64,000 nucleotides of DNA from assembly GCA_024698075.1 (NCBI GenBank), contig JAILRP010000056.1, positions 1-64,000 of the forward strand, written 5' to 3'. The stretch is from Lachnospiraceae bacterium (GTDB lineage: Bacteria > Bacillota > Clostridia > Lachnospirales > Lachnospiraceae). Shown here one piece after another: positions 55,075 to 64,000 of the stretch (position 1 is the stretch's first letter; the number at the start of each line of letters is the position of its first letter). Below the pieces are notes generated by a model. That model had not been told where the DNA came from and did not search any database. It saw only the letters and a list, made by a program, of their open reading frames with translations. Both the position numbers and the translations under genes were made by a program.

Positions 55075-56018
55075 TCTTCCGTCTTTTTCTCTTTTTGCAT
55101 CTTTCCGGCCGCTTCCATGTATTCGCGGACCTCATCGCCTATGGCGCTGCGGAACGTCCTCGGGCTGTATCCGAAATCACGTGATGCCTCCTCATGCGGA
55201 TATACCCTCGGCTCACAGAGCCTCTGGACCTTTTCCCGAAGGTCGATCTTTCCAGCGGACAGGCCGTAAAGCACCCATGCACCGGCGTATGCTATGGGAA
55301 ACGGCACATTGACGAAACGCATCTTCTTAGAAAGATAAGCCCCGATCTCCACGAGCACATCCCGGAGCACGATCTCCTCTCCCCCGGAGAGTATGTAGTC
55401 ATGTCCTCCGGTTATGGCCTCGTTGACAAGGACATCATAATATGCCTTCCCGAGATCTGCAAAATGGACCGGCTGAAGCTCATACATCGCATTGTTTACG
55501 ACAGGCATCACCGGCAGGGCATCGACCAGTTTTATGAACGTGGAGATGTTCCTGTCATTCAGCGTTCCGTATATCATCGTCGGACGCAGTATCGACAGGA
55601 TTATGTTTTTTCCCTTGCACATCATATAGACATAATCGTCTATGTTCCTGTATTCCTCGCCCGCCTCTTTGTATTTTGAATATATGCCGGTCGTATGTAC
55701 CGCTATCATCCTTCTGATGAAATTGCCCGCCGCCGCGGTTACGACCTGCCGTGACCAATGTATCCCCGCAATGTGCACAAGGGTATCCACCCCGAGGAGC
55801 GCCTCGGAAAGAAAACGTTCATCCTCGAGATCTCCGTACATCCTCTCGACTTCGAATGAAGGAAGTATATCCGCATCCCTTTCCCTCTCCCTGTGAAGAA
55901 GGAGGCGTATACCTCCGGGGAACATGGCCTTGACGGCATCCGCATGCTTTTCAAGATTATGCGCAAATGCCTGGCCCGTTTTTCCCGTTATCCCGGTTAC
56001 TGCCAGAATCTCATACAT
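55071..56018 (-). CDS. NAD-dependent nucleotide-sugar reductase/epimerase
   Basis: A 315-residue SDR-type protein: AVTGITGKTGQAFAHNL at the start (GxxGxxG), VDTLVHIAGIHWS, YMMCKGKN as YxxxK and RPTMIYGTLNDRNI. It is of the WbpK/4-keto-sugar reductase kind and follows a short sugar transferase gene, a pair found in loci beginning with D-FucNAc or D-QuiNAc; the 4-keto donor could come from the CapD-type protein at 23912. I start it at the ATG at 56018 (GAGG 9 bases before); it overlaps the transferase stop by 8 bases. Confidence 0.85.
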   Translation of the reverse strand: MYEILAVTGITGKTGQAFAHNLEKHADAVKAMFPGGIRLLLHRERERDADILPSFEVERMYGDLEDERFLSEALLGVDTLVHIAGIHWSRQVVTAAAGNFIRRMIAVHTTGIYSKYKEAGEEYRNIDDYVYMMCKGKNIILSILRPTMIYGTLNDRNISTFIKLVDALPVMPVVNNAMYELQPVHFADLGKAYYDVLVNEAITGGHDYILSGGEEIVLRDVLVEIGAYLSKKMRFVNVPFPIAYAGAWVLYGLSAGKIDLREKVQRLCEPRVYPHEEASRDFGYSPRTFRSAIGDEVREYMEAAGKMQKEKKTEE

Positions 56019-56655
56019 TTTTATCATCCTCACCCGAAGGATTTTTATCATCACCGCCCGAAGGCGCCTTCTGACCGCCCTCGGAAACTCCTTCGGCCTT
56101 CGCGACCTTAAAGAACGTCCGTAAGAAACACTTTACGTCAAAAGAAAAGCTCAGGTTTCTGACATATTCACCGTCATAAGCCGCCTTGACAGCTATGGGA
56201 AGCTCATCCCTCCCGTTTATCTGCGCCCATCCGGTAAGACCGGGCTTCACATCATTGGCTCCGTATTTATCCCTCTCCTCGAGAAGGTCGTACTGGTTCC
56301 ACAGAGCGGGGCGCGGGCCTACGAAACTCATCTGCCCTGCAAATATGTTAAAAAGCTGCGGCAGCTCATCAATCGAATACTTTCTGATAGCTTCCTGAAA
56401 AGGCGACAGGAGCGATGCCGCATTTTTAAGTTCATGAGTCGGCGTATCCTTCGGAGCGCTAACCGGCATCGACCGGAACTTTATTATCATGAAATGCGAC
56501 TTGTGGATCCCGACCCTCTTCTGCCTGAAAAAAACCGGTCCGGGGGAATCCGCCTTGATAAGGACGGCCACGATGAGCATGGGGACCGCGGCCACGATGA
56601 TGCCGCCGGCCGACAGGATAAGATCTATAAGCCTTTTAATAAACCTTTCGTACAT
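56011..56655 (-). CDS. Short (PglC-type) polyprenyl phosphate sugar transferase (initiating enzyme 3)
   Basis: 214 residues: one N-terminal re-entrant or transmembrane helix (LIDLILSAGGIIVAAVPMLIVAVLI) followed directly by the catalytic domain: FFRQKRVGIHKSHFMIIKFRSM, YSIDELPQLFNIFAGQMSFVGPRPA and GLTGWAQINGRDELP. It lacks the extra helices of the two long forms at 9890 and 32091. The tail carries a tandem repeat (GGDDKNPSGEDDKN). Its first sugar is probably a 6-deoxy-HexNAc, inferred from the reductase beside it. Confidence 0.92.
   Translation of the reverse strand: MYERFIKRLIDLILSAGGIIVAAVPMLIVAVLIKADSPGPVFFRQKRVGIHKSHFMIIKFRSMPVSAPKDTPTHELKNAASLLSPFQEAIRKYSIDELPQLFNIFAGQMSFVGPRPALWNQYDLLEERDKYGANDVKPGLTGWAQINGRDELPIAVKAAYDGEYVRNLSFSFDVKCFLRTFFKVAKAEGVSEGGQKAPSGGDDKNPSGEDDKNV
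56018..56065. repeat. Two 24-base tandem repeats within the sugar-transferase 3' end
   Basis: Units 56018-56041 and 56042-56065 differ at only a few positions and encode the repeated acidic tail of the sugar transferase (P/S-G-G/E-D-D-K-N). Probably a slipped-strand duplication; in frame and tolerated. Confidence 0.7.
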
Positions 56656-56656
56656 A

Positions 56657-59503
56657 TCATACCTTGTCTTTCTTTAAGAGCGGTGCAATGAAAGATCCCG
56701 TGAACGAACCCTTGTCGGAAGCGACAGCTTCCGGAGTACCTTTTGCTATGATACGCCCTCCTCCGTCTCCGCCTTCGGGGCCGAGGTCTATTATATAATC
56801 CGCGGTCTTTATGACATCAAGATTGTGCTCTATGACGACTACCGTGTTTCCGCCTTCGGTCAGTCTCTGGAGTATCTCCACGAGCTTGTGGACATCGGCA
56901 AAATGAAGTCCCGTCGTGGGTTCGTCAAGAATGTATATCGTCTTCCCGGTGCTCCTGCGCGAAAGCTCGGTCGCAAGCTTGATCCTCTGAGCCTCGCCGC
57001 CCGAGAGCGTCGTTGAGGGCTGTCCGAGCTTGATATAGCCGAGCCCGACCTCATTTAAGGTTTCGATCTTTCTCCTTATCGCCGGAATGTTCTCGAAAAA
57101 CGGGAGAGCTTCCTCGACGGTCATGTCGAGAACGTCATATATGCTCTTCCCCTTGTATTTTACCTCCAGGGTTTCCCTGTTGTATCTTCTTCCCTTACAC
57201 ACCTCGCACGGGACATATACGTCCGGCAGGAAATGCATCTCGATCTTGATTATACCATCTCCGCTGCAGGCCTCGCATCTTCCGCCCTTTACGTTGAACG
57301 AAAACCTTCCCTTGGCATATCCCCTCTCCCTTGCATCCTTTGTCGATGCAAAAAGATCCCTGATAAGATCGAATGCCCCGGTATATGTTGCGGGGTTTGA
57401 CCTCGGTGTCCTCCCTATCGGTGACTGGTCTATGGCTATTATCTTGTCGAGCCTGTCGATCCCCTCTATAGACTTGTGCTTTCCGGGTATCGTCCTTGCA
57501 CGGTTGAGGTCATGTGCGAGCCGCTTGTACAGTATCTCGTTTATCAGCGAACTTTTTCCGGACCCCGATACGCCCGTCACGCACGTGAACACGCCGAGGG
57601 GTATGTCCGCGTCTATGTTCTTGAGATTGTTCTCGCACGCACCCTTTATCTTAAGGAATCCGGTGGGTTTGCGCCTCTTTTGGGGTACCGGTATGAAGAG
57701 CTCATGCTTTAAGTATTTTCCGGTCACCGACCGGGGATCTTCCATTATGTCGGAAAGCGAACCCGAAACAACGACATTTCCGCCTTCGCTTCCCGCTCCG
57801 GGCCCAATGTCGACTATGTAGTCCGCCGAACGGATCGTTTCTTCATCATGCTCGACGACTATCAGCGAGTTGCCAAGGTCCCTCAGGTTTTTAAGGGCCC
57901 CTAGAAGTTTTCCGTTGTCCCTCTGGTGAAGGCCTATGCTGGGCTCGTCGAGTATATATGCAACGCCTACAAGGCCGGATCCTATCTGGGTTGCAAGCCT
58001 TATCCTCTGGGCCTCCCCGCCCGAAAGTGAGCCCGTGGCCCTGGCGAGCGTAAGATACCCGAGACCGACCTCCACGAGGAATCCGAGCCGCGCTCTTATC
58101 TCCTTCAGTATCCTTGCACCGATAATCTCCTGCTGCCGCGTAAGCTTCATGCCGTCGATGAACCGCTTCAGGTCCGTGACAGGCATCGCGGTCATTTCAT
58201 ATATGTTCATGCCCCCGAGGGTCACTGCCAATGCACCCGGCTTCAGTCTCCTTCCGCCGCAGGCTTCACACGGGGTGAACCTCATGAAAGTCTCATATTC
58301 GGCCTTTGAGCTTTCAGATGCGGTCTCCCTGTATCTTCTCTCAACATTTCTGATGAGCCCCTCAAAAGGAACGTCATATACGCCCTCTCCGCGCATGCCC
58401 TTGTAAGAGACCTTCAGGACTTCTCCGCCGGTACCGTCGATGATAAGGTCGTGGATCTTCTTCGGATATTTACCGAAGGGCATGTCAAGGCTGAACTTAT
58501 ATCTCTTCCTCATCGCGTCGAGCACCGCGTAGGTAAAGCTACTCTTATCATTGCATGACTGCCATCCCGGGACCGTTATCGCTCCGTCCATTATCGAAAG
58601 CGACTTGTCCGGTATGATGAGATCCTCATCGAACCTCATCTTATATCCGAGCCCCGCGCATTCGCTGCAGGCTCCGAAAGGATTGTTGAACGAAAAGCTC
58701 CTCGGTTCTATCTCATCGATGCTTATATTGCAGTCGGGGCAGGAGAAGCTCTGTGAGAACAGCATCTCACCGCTTCCGACAACATCAACGAGCACCAGGG
58801 AATCCGACAGCTGCATCACATTCTCTATGGAATCCGTGAGCCTCTTTACGATCCCTTCCTTTACAACGAGCCTGTCCACGACGATCTCTATGTTATGCTT
58901 GATGTTCTTGTCGAGTTTTATCTCCTCGGACAGCTCATACATGTTCCCGTCAACGCGCACACGCACATATCCGCTTTTTGCGGCACGTTCGAATATCTTC
59001 GCATGCTCGCCCTTGCGCCCCCTTACAACGGGCGCCATAAGCTGTATCTTAGTCCCTTCGGGAAGGGCCATTATCGCATCAGTCATCTGGTCGACGCTCT
59101 GGCGCTTTATCTCCTTGCCGCATACCGGGCAGTGGGGTATTCCGCATCTTGCGAACAGAAGGCGGAAGTAATCATATATCTCCGTGACGGTCCCGACGGT
59201 GGAACGCGGATTTTTATTGGTGGATTTCTGGTCTATGGAAATCGCAGGCGGAAGCCCCTCGATAGAATCAACCTCCGGCTTTTCCATCTGTCCGAGGAAC
59301 TGCCTCGCATACGATGACAGGGATTCCATGTACCTTCTCTGCCCCTCGGCATATATCGTGTCAAACGCGAGGGATGACTTTCCCGAACCGGAAAGACCGG
59401 TCAGGACGACAAGTTCGTTCCTCGGAATGTCTATGTCCACATCCCGGAGATTGTGCTCCTTTGCACCTCTTATTTTTATCATCGGCTTTTTGATCTCAGC
59501 CAT
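56657..59503 (-). CDS. uvrA: Excinuclease ABC subunit A
   Basis: A 948-residue ABC-type DNA damage sensor that loads Uvr[10 protein letters not shown] at residues 36-44 and [11 protein letters not shown] around 640 are the two Walker A sites; zinc-binding cysteine clusters include [19 protein letters not shown]...CSEC and [10 protein letters not shown]...CEVC. The two ABC signatures appear as [14 protein letters not shown] and [13 protein letters not shown]. It overlaps the AlgX-like gene upstream by 8 bases, with GAGGT before the ATG, so translation is coupled to a surface-modification gene. Complete and normal in length. Confidence 0.98.
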   Translation of the reverse strand: MAEIKKPMIKIRGAKEHNLRDVDIDIPRNELVVLTGLSGSGKSSLAFDTIYAEGQRRYMESLSSYARQFLGQMEKPEVDSIEGLPPAISIDQKSTNKNPRSTVGTVTEIYDYFRLLFARCGIPHCPVCGKEIKRQSVDQMTDAIMALPEGTKIQLMAPVVRGRKGEHAKIFERAAKSGYVRVRVDGNMYELSEEIKLDKNIKHNIEIVVDRLVVKEGIVKRLTDSIENVMQLSDSLVLVDVVGSGEMLFSQSFSCPDCNISIDEIEPRSFSFNNPFGACSECAGLGYKMRFDEDLIIPDKSLSIMDGAITVPGWQSCNDKSSFTYAVLDAMRKRYKFSLDMPFGKYPKKIHDLIIDGTGGEVLKVSYKGMRGEGVYDVPFEGLIRNVERRYRETASESSKAEYETFMRFTPCEACGGRRLKPGALAVTLGGMNIYEMTAMPVTDLKRFIDGMKLTRQQEIIGARILKEIRARLGFLVEVGLGYLTLARATGSLSGGEAQRIRLATQIGSGLVGVAYILDEPSIGLHQRDNGKLLGALKNLRDLGNSLIVVEHDEETIRSADYIVDIGPGAGSEGGNVVVSGSLSDIMEDPRSVTGKYLKHELFIPVPQKRRKPTGFLKIKGACENNLKNIDADIPLGVFTCVTGVSGSGKSSLINEILYKRLAHDLNRARTIPGKHKSIEGIDRLDKIIAIDQSPIGRTPRSNPATYTGAFDLIRDLFASTKDARERGYAKGRFSFNVKGGRCEACSGDGIIKIEMHFLPDVYVPCEVCKGRRYNRETLEVKYKGKSIYDVLDMTVEEALPFFENIPAIRRKIETLNEVGLGYIKLGQPSTTLSGGEAQRIKLATELSRRSTGKTIYILDEPTTGLHFADVHKLVEILQRLTEGGNTVVVIEHNLDVIKTADYIIDLGPEGGDGGGRIIAKGTPEAVASDKGSFTGSFIAPLLKKDKV

Positions 59504-61016
59504 CGTATCTTACCTCAAATGTTTCAAGCATATACTGCCTGCCGTCAGGGCCCACCGCAAACAGTTCGATCTCCTGCTGCGACATGAACCTTCTCTGGAT
59601 GCTTAAGGAGAATCTGCTGATCCCCTCTTCCTCAGACTGCCTGTGGAGCTTGCAGTAATCGGTCTCGATGCACTCATCCTCCGTCCTCGCATATACGTCA
59701 AGATGCCCCGCCGATCCCGGCGCGGTGATGACTGCATCCATCACGAATATCGGTGTCGTATCCTCCGGATCGAGCCATATGATATTTCCTTCAACCCTTC
59801 CGCCCTTTACTCCGGTCAGTTCATATGATACCGAATCGTCTTTTGTAAAATCATCCGTCCCCTTAAAAGGAGGTTCGTAATAATATCCGCCAAAGTCGCT
59901 CATAAGCGGCATCTCACTCGAGATGGATCTTTCCGCGGTCTCAAATATGACCATGTCCGGGAAAGTCAGATTGACAAAGTACTGAACGTAATCATAGTTC
60001 TGCCTGTGGACAAAATAGACTTCCCTGAACCTGTTGTCATAGAATTTCTGATACGACTGGAAATAACTGTCGGTGAAAACGAGGAGCCTTCTGTCATTCG
60101 GAGCGGTCTGATTGATATGATGCGTATAGAACGTATCAGTATTGCAGGCCATGTCGGTCTTTAACAGTTCCGTATAGTCCGCGGTCTCATCATTTATGAG
60201 CGAATACAGCGGAACATCCTCATCTATCGCAAATTTGGCATTGTCGAGCGAATCGACATGCACGGTCTTGATCTCAAAATCGTCTTTTGAAAGCGGCGGA
60301 ACATCGGGAAACCACTGCTGCACCTTTTCATCGATCAGCTCATGCCCTATGAAAGCGCCCATGTCATTCCAATGGGTAACGTCATAAAGCCTGTTGTACA
60401 GCAGCACATCGCCTTTTGCCGCGATCAGCTGCTCTCTCGGATCTATATATTCGACACCCGTTCCGGACATCTTTTCATCGAGATAATCGAGCACCGATTC
60501 CCTGCCCGTATCGACATGCACCGTCTTCGGGAAATACTCCGGATATATCGTCTTCTTGTCGGGACATACAAAATAAAGGAACTTAATATCCTTCGATGCA
60601 AGATATTCATTGGTCTGCTCCAGGAAGCCGACCATCGAGTCTATATACTGCCTGTCCGTGTTGAGATGCTGGAAGGCTGCGATATAATCCTTGTCCTTGT
60701 AATAGATGTGTCCTTCCTCACCCCACATGAAAAGCGGATTGACCATTGCGGAGAACAGAGCATTGTTCGCCTCAGTATATGCCGCTATCGCGCCCTCACG
60801 GAATCCGATACGGTCATTGACGTAGTTGTATACACCTTTCATGAAATCCTCGCTCGCCTCAAATTCAGGCCACTCGGCAAGCTTCTTGTTCTCATACACC
60901 GACATCTGGTCCGGCTTAAGATTCATGAAAGCCGCAGGGAGCACGAGTACAATGAAAAATGCAGCGATGAAAGCGGCAGACGGTATTGTTTTTTTATCGA
61001 TCTTTCTCATTCTCAT
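59496..61016 (-). CDS. AlgX/AlgJ-like (DHHW) SGNH-fold O-acetylation partner
   Basis: A 506-residue protein with one N-terminal helix ([19 protein letters not shown], about 13-31) and an extracellular domain. The order DVTHWND (Asp212, His215) then FTDSYF (Ser317) fits an SGNH catalytic triad, and [15 protein letters not shown] (149-163) is typical of AlgX/AlgJ. Such proteins transfer acetyl groups received through an MBOAT protein to a polysaccharide; the MBOAT gene is directly upstream, 22 bases away. About 150 C-terminal residues form a further beta-rich part. It overlaps uvrA by 8 bases. Confidence 0.87.
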   Translation of the reverse strand: MRMRKIDKKTIPSAAFIAAFFIVLVLPAAFMNLKPDQMSVYENKKLAEWPEFEASEDFMKGVYNYVNDRIGFREGAIAAYTEANNALFSAMVNPLFMWGEEGHIYYKDKDYIAAFQHLNTDRQYIDSMVGFLEQTNEYLASKDIKFLYFVCPDKKTIYPEYFPKTVHVDTGRESVLDYLDEKMSGTGVEYIDPREQLIAAKGDVLLYNRLYDVTHWNDMGAFIGHELIDEKVQQWFPDVPPLSKDDFEIKTVHVDSLDNAKFAIDEDVPLYSLINDETADYTELLKTDMACNTDTFYTHHINQTAPNDRRLLVFTDSYFQSYQKFYDNRFREVYFVHRQNYDYVQYFVNLTFPDMVIFETAERSISSEMPLMSDFGGYYYEPPFKGTDDFTKDDSVSYELTGVKGGRVEGNIIWLDPEDTTPIFVMDAVITAPGSAGHLDVYARTEDECIETDYCKLHRQSEEEGISRFSLSIQRRFMSQQEIELFAVGPDGRQYMLETFEVRYDG

Positions 61017-61038
61017 ATGCTTAAATCTCTTCTGCCGG

Positions 61039-62484
61039 TCAGAACTGGAAGTAGATAAACGGCGAGTATGTGGAATTGACTATGAACACAAAGCAGATGA
61101 CGAGCAATGCGATAAGGCATGCATGCCATATGTTCACGAGCATCTTCTGCGAAGACGGATGTCTTGCGGCAAGGCTCTCCTTAAGGCCTGAGGCTGTCCG
61201 GCTCCAGGGAACGCACGCAATGACTGCCACGGCAAGGAAGAACATCATCCTCGCATCAAGGAAAAACCTTACGGAAAATGCGTTATATGCATGCTTTTCG
61301 AGTCCGAGCATCACCCTGATATATGAAAGCGCCTCGGGAAGTTTTTCGATCCTGAAAAGCACCCATCCGAAAGTCACCACGAGCATCGTATATGCCCACC
61401 TAATGAACGACGAGACGGCCGGCGGCATATTCGGGCCCTTCTTTCCCCTAAGCGCACGCTCTATGAGCATGAACAGGCCGTGCCATAGCCCCCAGACCAG
61501 AAAAGACCATGCCGCCCCGTGCCAGAGCCCGGTCGCGATGAACACGATCAGAAGATTGACATATACATTTCCGCTCCTGTTGCCTCCAAGCGGAATGTAG
61601 AGATAATCACGGAACCACCTTGACAGCGATATGTGCCATCTTCTCCAGAATTCTGTGACCGATCTCGAAATATACGGATAGTCGAAGTTCTCGCATATCG
61701 GTATGCCGAACAGCCTGCCAATGCCTATGGCCATGTCGCTGTATCCCGAAAAATCAAAGTATATCTGCAGCGTGTACATCACCGCTCCGAGCCACGCAGT
61801 CTTCGGATCGATACTGCACGTCTCTATCGCAAAAATGCTGTCGCATACGCTCCCTATGGTATTGGCTATGACCGCTTTCTTGGCAAGGCCGATTATGAAA
61901 CGTTCTATACCCGAAACACAGCCGTCTGCCGTGATGTGCGGAGAAGAGATGGCATCCTTTACGTCCGGATACCTGATTATCGGCCCCTGAAGGAGGTGCG
62001 GGAAGAACGTGACATAAAGGGCAAAATCCAGAAGATTCCGGGTACATACCCCATCTTCCGCACCCGACCTGTAGACGTCGATGATATATGACATGCACTG
62101 GAATGTGTAGAAAGATATCCCGAGCGGAAGAACGATCGAAGGAATATCTATGCTTTTTCCGGACAGTGAGCTGATGCTCTCAAGTATCATGCCCGTATAT
62201 TTGAAATAGACAAGGGAACCTATATTTACAACGCACGCGCCCGCCAGAACGGCCTTTGCGGCGGTGCCGGAGCTTCGTTTAAGGTATGAGAGTGCTATCC
62301 CGATGAGAAAATTGAATATGACCGATGCGCCAAGATACAGAAGGTGCCTCGGTCCTCCGCATGCATAAAAACAAAGGCTCGCAACAAGAAGCCAGATGTT
62401 GCGCGCTTTTTGGGGAAGCAGATGATATACCAGCACGACGGCCGGCAGAAAAAAACAAAGGAATATGACCGAACTGAATACCAT
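61039..62484 (-). CDS. MBOAT-family membrane O-acyltransferase (AlgI/DltB-like)
   Basis: A 481-residue polytopic protein (about 11-12 helices). Conserved parts: SVTEFWRRWHISLSRWFRDYLYIPLGG and ATGLWHGAAWSFLVWGLWHG, holding the His residues of the family. It moves acyl groups, usually acetyl, across the membrane for transfer to extracellular polymers; the AlgX-like partner follows. The ATG overlaps the GT2 stop (TAATG). DltA/DltC genes are absent, so O-acetylation is likelier than D-alanylation. Confidence 0.93.
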   Translation of the reverse strand: MVFSSVIFLCFFLPAVVLVYHLLPQKARNIWLLVASLCFYACGGPRHLLYLGASVIFNFLIGIALSYLKRSSGTAAKAVLAGACVVNIGSLVYFKYTGMILESISSLSGKSIDIPSIVLPLGISFYTFQCMSYIIDVYRSGAEDGVCTRNLLDFALYVTFFPHLLQGPIIRYPDVKDAISSPHITADGCVSGIERFIIGLAKKAVIANTIGSVCDSIFAIETCSIDPKTAWLGAVMYTLQIYFDFSGYSDMAIGIGRLFGIPICENFDYPYISRSVTEFWRRWHISLSRWFRDYLYIPLGGNRSGNVYVNLLIVFIATGLWHGAAWSFLVWGLWHGLFMLIERALRGKKGPNMPPAVSSFIRWAYTMLVVTFGWVLFRIEKLPEALSYIRVMLGLEKHAYNAFSVRFFLDARMMFFLAVAVIACVPWSRTASGLKESLAARHPSSQKMLVNIWHACLIALLVICFVFIVNSTYSPFIYFQF

Positions 62485-63245
62485 TACCTGATCTTTTCCA
62501 ATTCATTCTTAAGCCTGTCGGGAGACCATCTCACAACCGACACACCGGCCTGTTTCTTTCCCCTCTTCATAAGGCCCATGACCTGTTTTAAATATTCCAG
62601 GGTGACCTTTGATGAAAGTTTTGACTCGCCGGCGGGACGGGCCTGGAACTTATACGGTATCTCAACAACGCTCTCATATGTGCCCATCGCGAGCACTTCA
62701 ACCATGATCTTCCACCCGATGGGCTGAAGATCCGCCCCTTCGATTACCCTCCGCCTGAACATGAAGAGACCGCTTGTCGGATCAGTTATCTTCCGGAGCG
62801 AAGGAAGAAGTATCTTTCCTATGTACCTTGCCACACCCGACACGAGCTTGCGGTACGGGCCGAGCCCGCCGTCGCTCCCACCCGGGATGAAACGTGACGG
62901 CACACAGAAGTCCGCGCCCGATTCCATTACGGCATACATGGACTTCAGTATTGCGGGCGGATGCTGAAGATCCGCATCCATGACCGCGATATAATCACCC
63001 TCCGCAAGCGAAAATCCCTTGAGCACGGCTGTCGCAAGCCCTTTTTCCGTCTCGCGGTGGTGCATCCTGACATTGGGATTTTCAGCCATGACGGCGGTTA
63101 TAGCATCAACGGTATCATCTGTGGAATCATCCACGAATATGACTTCATAATCTATCCCGCGGAGTGCATAATCTATCTGATTGACAAGATTACCCACATT
63201 TTCCGCCTCATTGTATGTTGGGACAACAACACTGATCCTGCCCAA
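62484..63245 (-). CDS. Polyprenyl-phosphate glycosyltransferase (Dpm1-like GT2)
   Basis: A 253-residue GT2 enzyme: ISVVVPTYNEAENVGNLV, EVIFVDDSTDDTVD, AVMDADLQHPP (DxD) and DPTSGLFMFRRRVI are the Dpm1-type motifs. It has no C-terminal membrane domain. It probably makes polyprenyl-phosphate mannose or glucose as donor for GT-C enzymes, such as the membrane proteins at 34342-39747 (inference). The start is TTG at 63245, directly after the uvrB stop TAA, with GGAGG 8 bases before it inside the uvrB end, so translation is coupled to uvrB. Confidence 0.9.
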   Translation of the reverse strand: MGRISVVVPTYNEAENVGNLVNQIDYALRGIDYEVIFVDDSTDDTVDAITAVMAENPNVRMHHRETEKGLATAVLKGFSLAEGDYIAVMDADLQHPPAILKSMYAVMESGADFCVPSRFIPGGSDGGLGPYRKLVSGVARYIGKILLPSLRKITDPTSGLFMFRRRVIEGADLQPIGWKIMVEVLAMGTYESVVEIPYKFQARPAGESKLSSKVTLEYLKQVMGLMKRGKKQAGVSVVRWSPDRLKNELEKIR

Positions 63246-64000
63246 TTACAAATCCTCCAAATGCTTTTTAAGATCTATCATGCTGTCGCGGAGCTGTGCT
63301 GCCGTTTCAAAATCAAGTTCTGCGGCAGCTGCCCTCATGCGCTTCTCAACATCTGCGATGAGTTTTTCAAGCTCTTTGCGGTCCATGGATTCGGGATCCT
63401 TGGCAAATCCCTCCTCCTCCTTTGCGATCTCCTTATGGATGCTGATCAGGTCGCGGACTGCCTTCTTGATGGTCGTGGGAGTGATCCCGTTCGCCTTGTT
63501 GTACTCATCCTGTATCCGCCGTCTTCTTTCTGTCTCCTCTATGGCGTTTCTCATCGAGTCGGTCATCATGTCGGCATACATGATTATCCGTCCGTCGCTG
63601 TTCCTCGCCGCACGGCCGATCGTCTGTATCAGTGAGGTCTGCGAACGCAGGAAGCCTTCTTTGTCCGCATCGAGGATTGCCACCAGTCCTATCTCGGGTA
63701 TATCAAGTCCTTCGCGCAGAAGGTTGATCCCGACAAGAACGTCAAATACGCCAAGCCTCATGTCACGGATTATCTTCGCCCTCTCAAACGTGTCTATGTC
63801 GGAATGAAGATATCTTACCTTTACCCCGACCTCTTTCATATACGCGGTCAGATCTTCCGCCATACGCTTAGTGAGCGTAGTCACGAGCACCTTATTCCCG
63901 GCCTTGCACTCTGTGCGCACCTGGGCGATCAGGTCATCTATCTGTCCCTTTGTCGGCTTAACGGTGACCGTCGGATCGAGGAGGCCAGTCGGACGTATTA
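63246..64000 (-). CDS. uvrB: Excinuclease ABC subunit B, C-terminal part (cut by right edge)
   Basis: About 251 codons of the C-terminus are present; the frame is open through 64000. Visible are IRPTGLLDP and QIDDLI (after the helicase domain 1), [40 protein letters not shown], and [18 protein letters not shown], then the UVR coiled-coil domain [28 protein letters not shown] used to contact UvrC. UvrB receives damaged DNA from UvrA and opens it. uvrA normally follows closely in Firmicutes; here three surface genes lie between. Confidence 0.97.
   Translation of the reverse strand, partial: IRPTGLLDPTVTVKPTKGQIDDLIAQVRTECKAGNKVLVTTLTKRMAEDLTAYMKEVGVKVRYLHSDIDTFERAKIIRDMRLGVFDVLVGINLLREGLDIPEIGLVAILDADKEGFLRSQTSLIQTIGRAARNSDGRIIMYADMMTDSMRNAIEETERRRRIQDEYNKANGITPTTIKKAVRDLISIHKEIAKEEEGFAKDPESMDRKELEKLIADVEKRMRAAAAELDFETAAQLRDSMIDLKKHLEDL

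Noticed and set aside
1..64000. tRNA, rRNA, CRISPR arrays, insertion sequences, phage genes, known riboswitches
   Set aside because: Looked for by eye on both strands; no transposase, integrase, spaced repeats or conserved riboswitch core was found. A covariance-model scan would be decisive for small RNAs.

Overview
The window looks like a chromosomal segment of a flagellated, Gram-positive, anaerobic-type Clostridia, most like the Lachnospiraceae. The evidence is a Bacillus-type mbl-flhO-flhP arrangement, a comFC/yvyF pair, a cdaA-cdaR pair, an HPr with His15 and Ser46, strong GGAGG-type ribosome sites with several TTG starts, and a double-glycine-leader small protein. This is inference from gene content; no rRNA or other taxonomic marker is present. 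I saw no tRNA, rRNA, CRISPR array, insertion sequence or phage gene. No stretch over 300 bases is without a gene; the longest gaps (2735-3019, 51587-51846, 39748-39888) hold promoters and hairpins.

Region 1 (1-39747, nearly all minus strand) is a very large surface-polysaccharide locus. Downstream end first, it holds a truncated membrane protein, rmlA and rmlB, a plus-strand small GG-leader protein, a ChbG/YdjC deacetylase and a UDP-HexNAc 6-dehydrogenase. Then come many GT2/GT4 glycosyltransferases, three Wzx-type flippases (one near each of 5.3, 14.4 and 27 kb), two O-antigen ligase/polymerase-like proteins and two polyprenyl-phosphate sugar transferases. There is a nonulosonic acid module (NeuB/SpsE-like synthase, an SpsF-SpsG-like fusion, a KpsC/S-like transferase). 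The complete CapE-CapF-CapG set for UDP-N-acetyl-L-fucosamine follows, with a CapD/PglF-type membrane dehydratase behind its own promoter. A block of five polytopic membrane proteins (34342-39747) ends the region. Genes mostly overlap by 1-60 bases, so translation is probably coupled.

Region 2 (39777-41616): divergent promoters share a palindrome and start rmlD on the plus strand; a DUF212/PAP2-like gene overlaps the rmlD 3' end; HPr has its own promoter and terminator.

Region 3 (41620-51659, minus strand) is housekeeping: mbl, flhO/flgF, flhP/flgG, a FlgJ-like rod-binding protein, recD2, comFC, yvyF, two unknown membrane proteins, cdaA and cdaR, starting from a strong promoter before mbl.

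Region 4 (51684-64000): a lone plus-strand GT4 gene faces a minus-strand run that begins with uvrB (cut by the right edge). A GT2 of the polyprenol-phosphate type, an MBOAT O-acyltransferase and an AlgX/DHHW-like partner sit between uvrB and uvrA. Downstream of uvrA are a third (short PglC-type) sugar transferase, a nucleotide-sugar reductase, a WbuB-like GT4 and a GT2.

Taken together, the window could make dTDP-rhamnose (RmlC not seen here), UDP-L-FucNAc, a UDP-HexNAc uronate, a 4-keto-derived D-sugar and a nonulosonic acid, and assemble at least two Wzx/Wzy-type polymers, with O-acetylation as decoration. No Wzz/Wzc/Wze-type chain-length or tyrosine-kinase system is visible. The most interesting items are an in-frame amber stop splitting a likely GT-C-like membrane protein, the SpsF-SpsG fusion, the orphan GG-leader protein and a minus-strand terminator lying antisense beyond a plus-strand gene.
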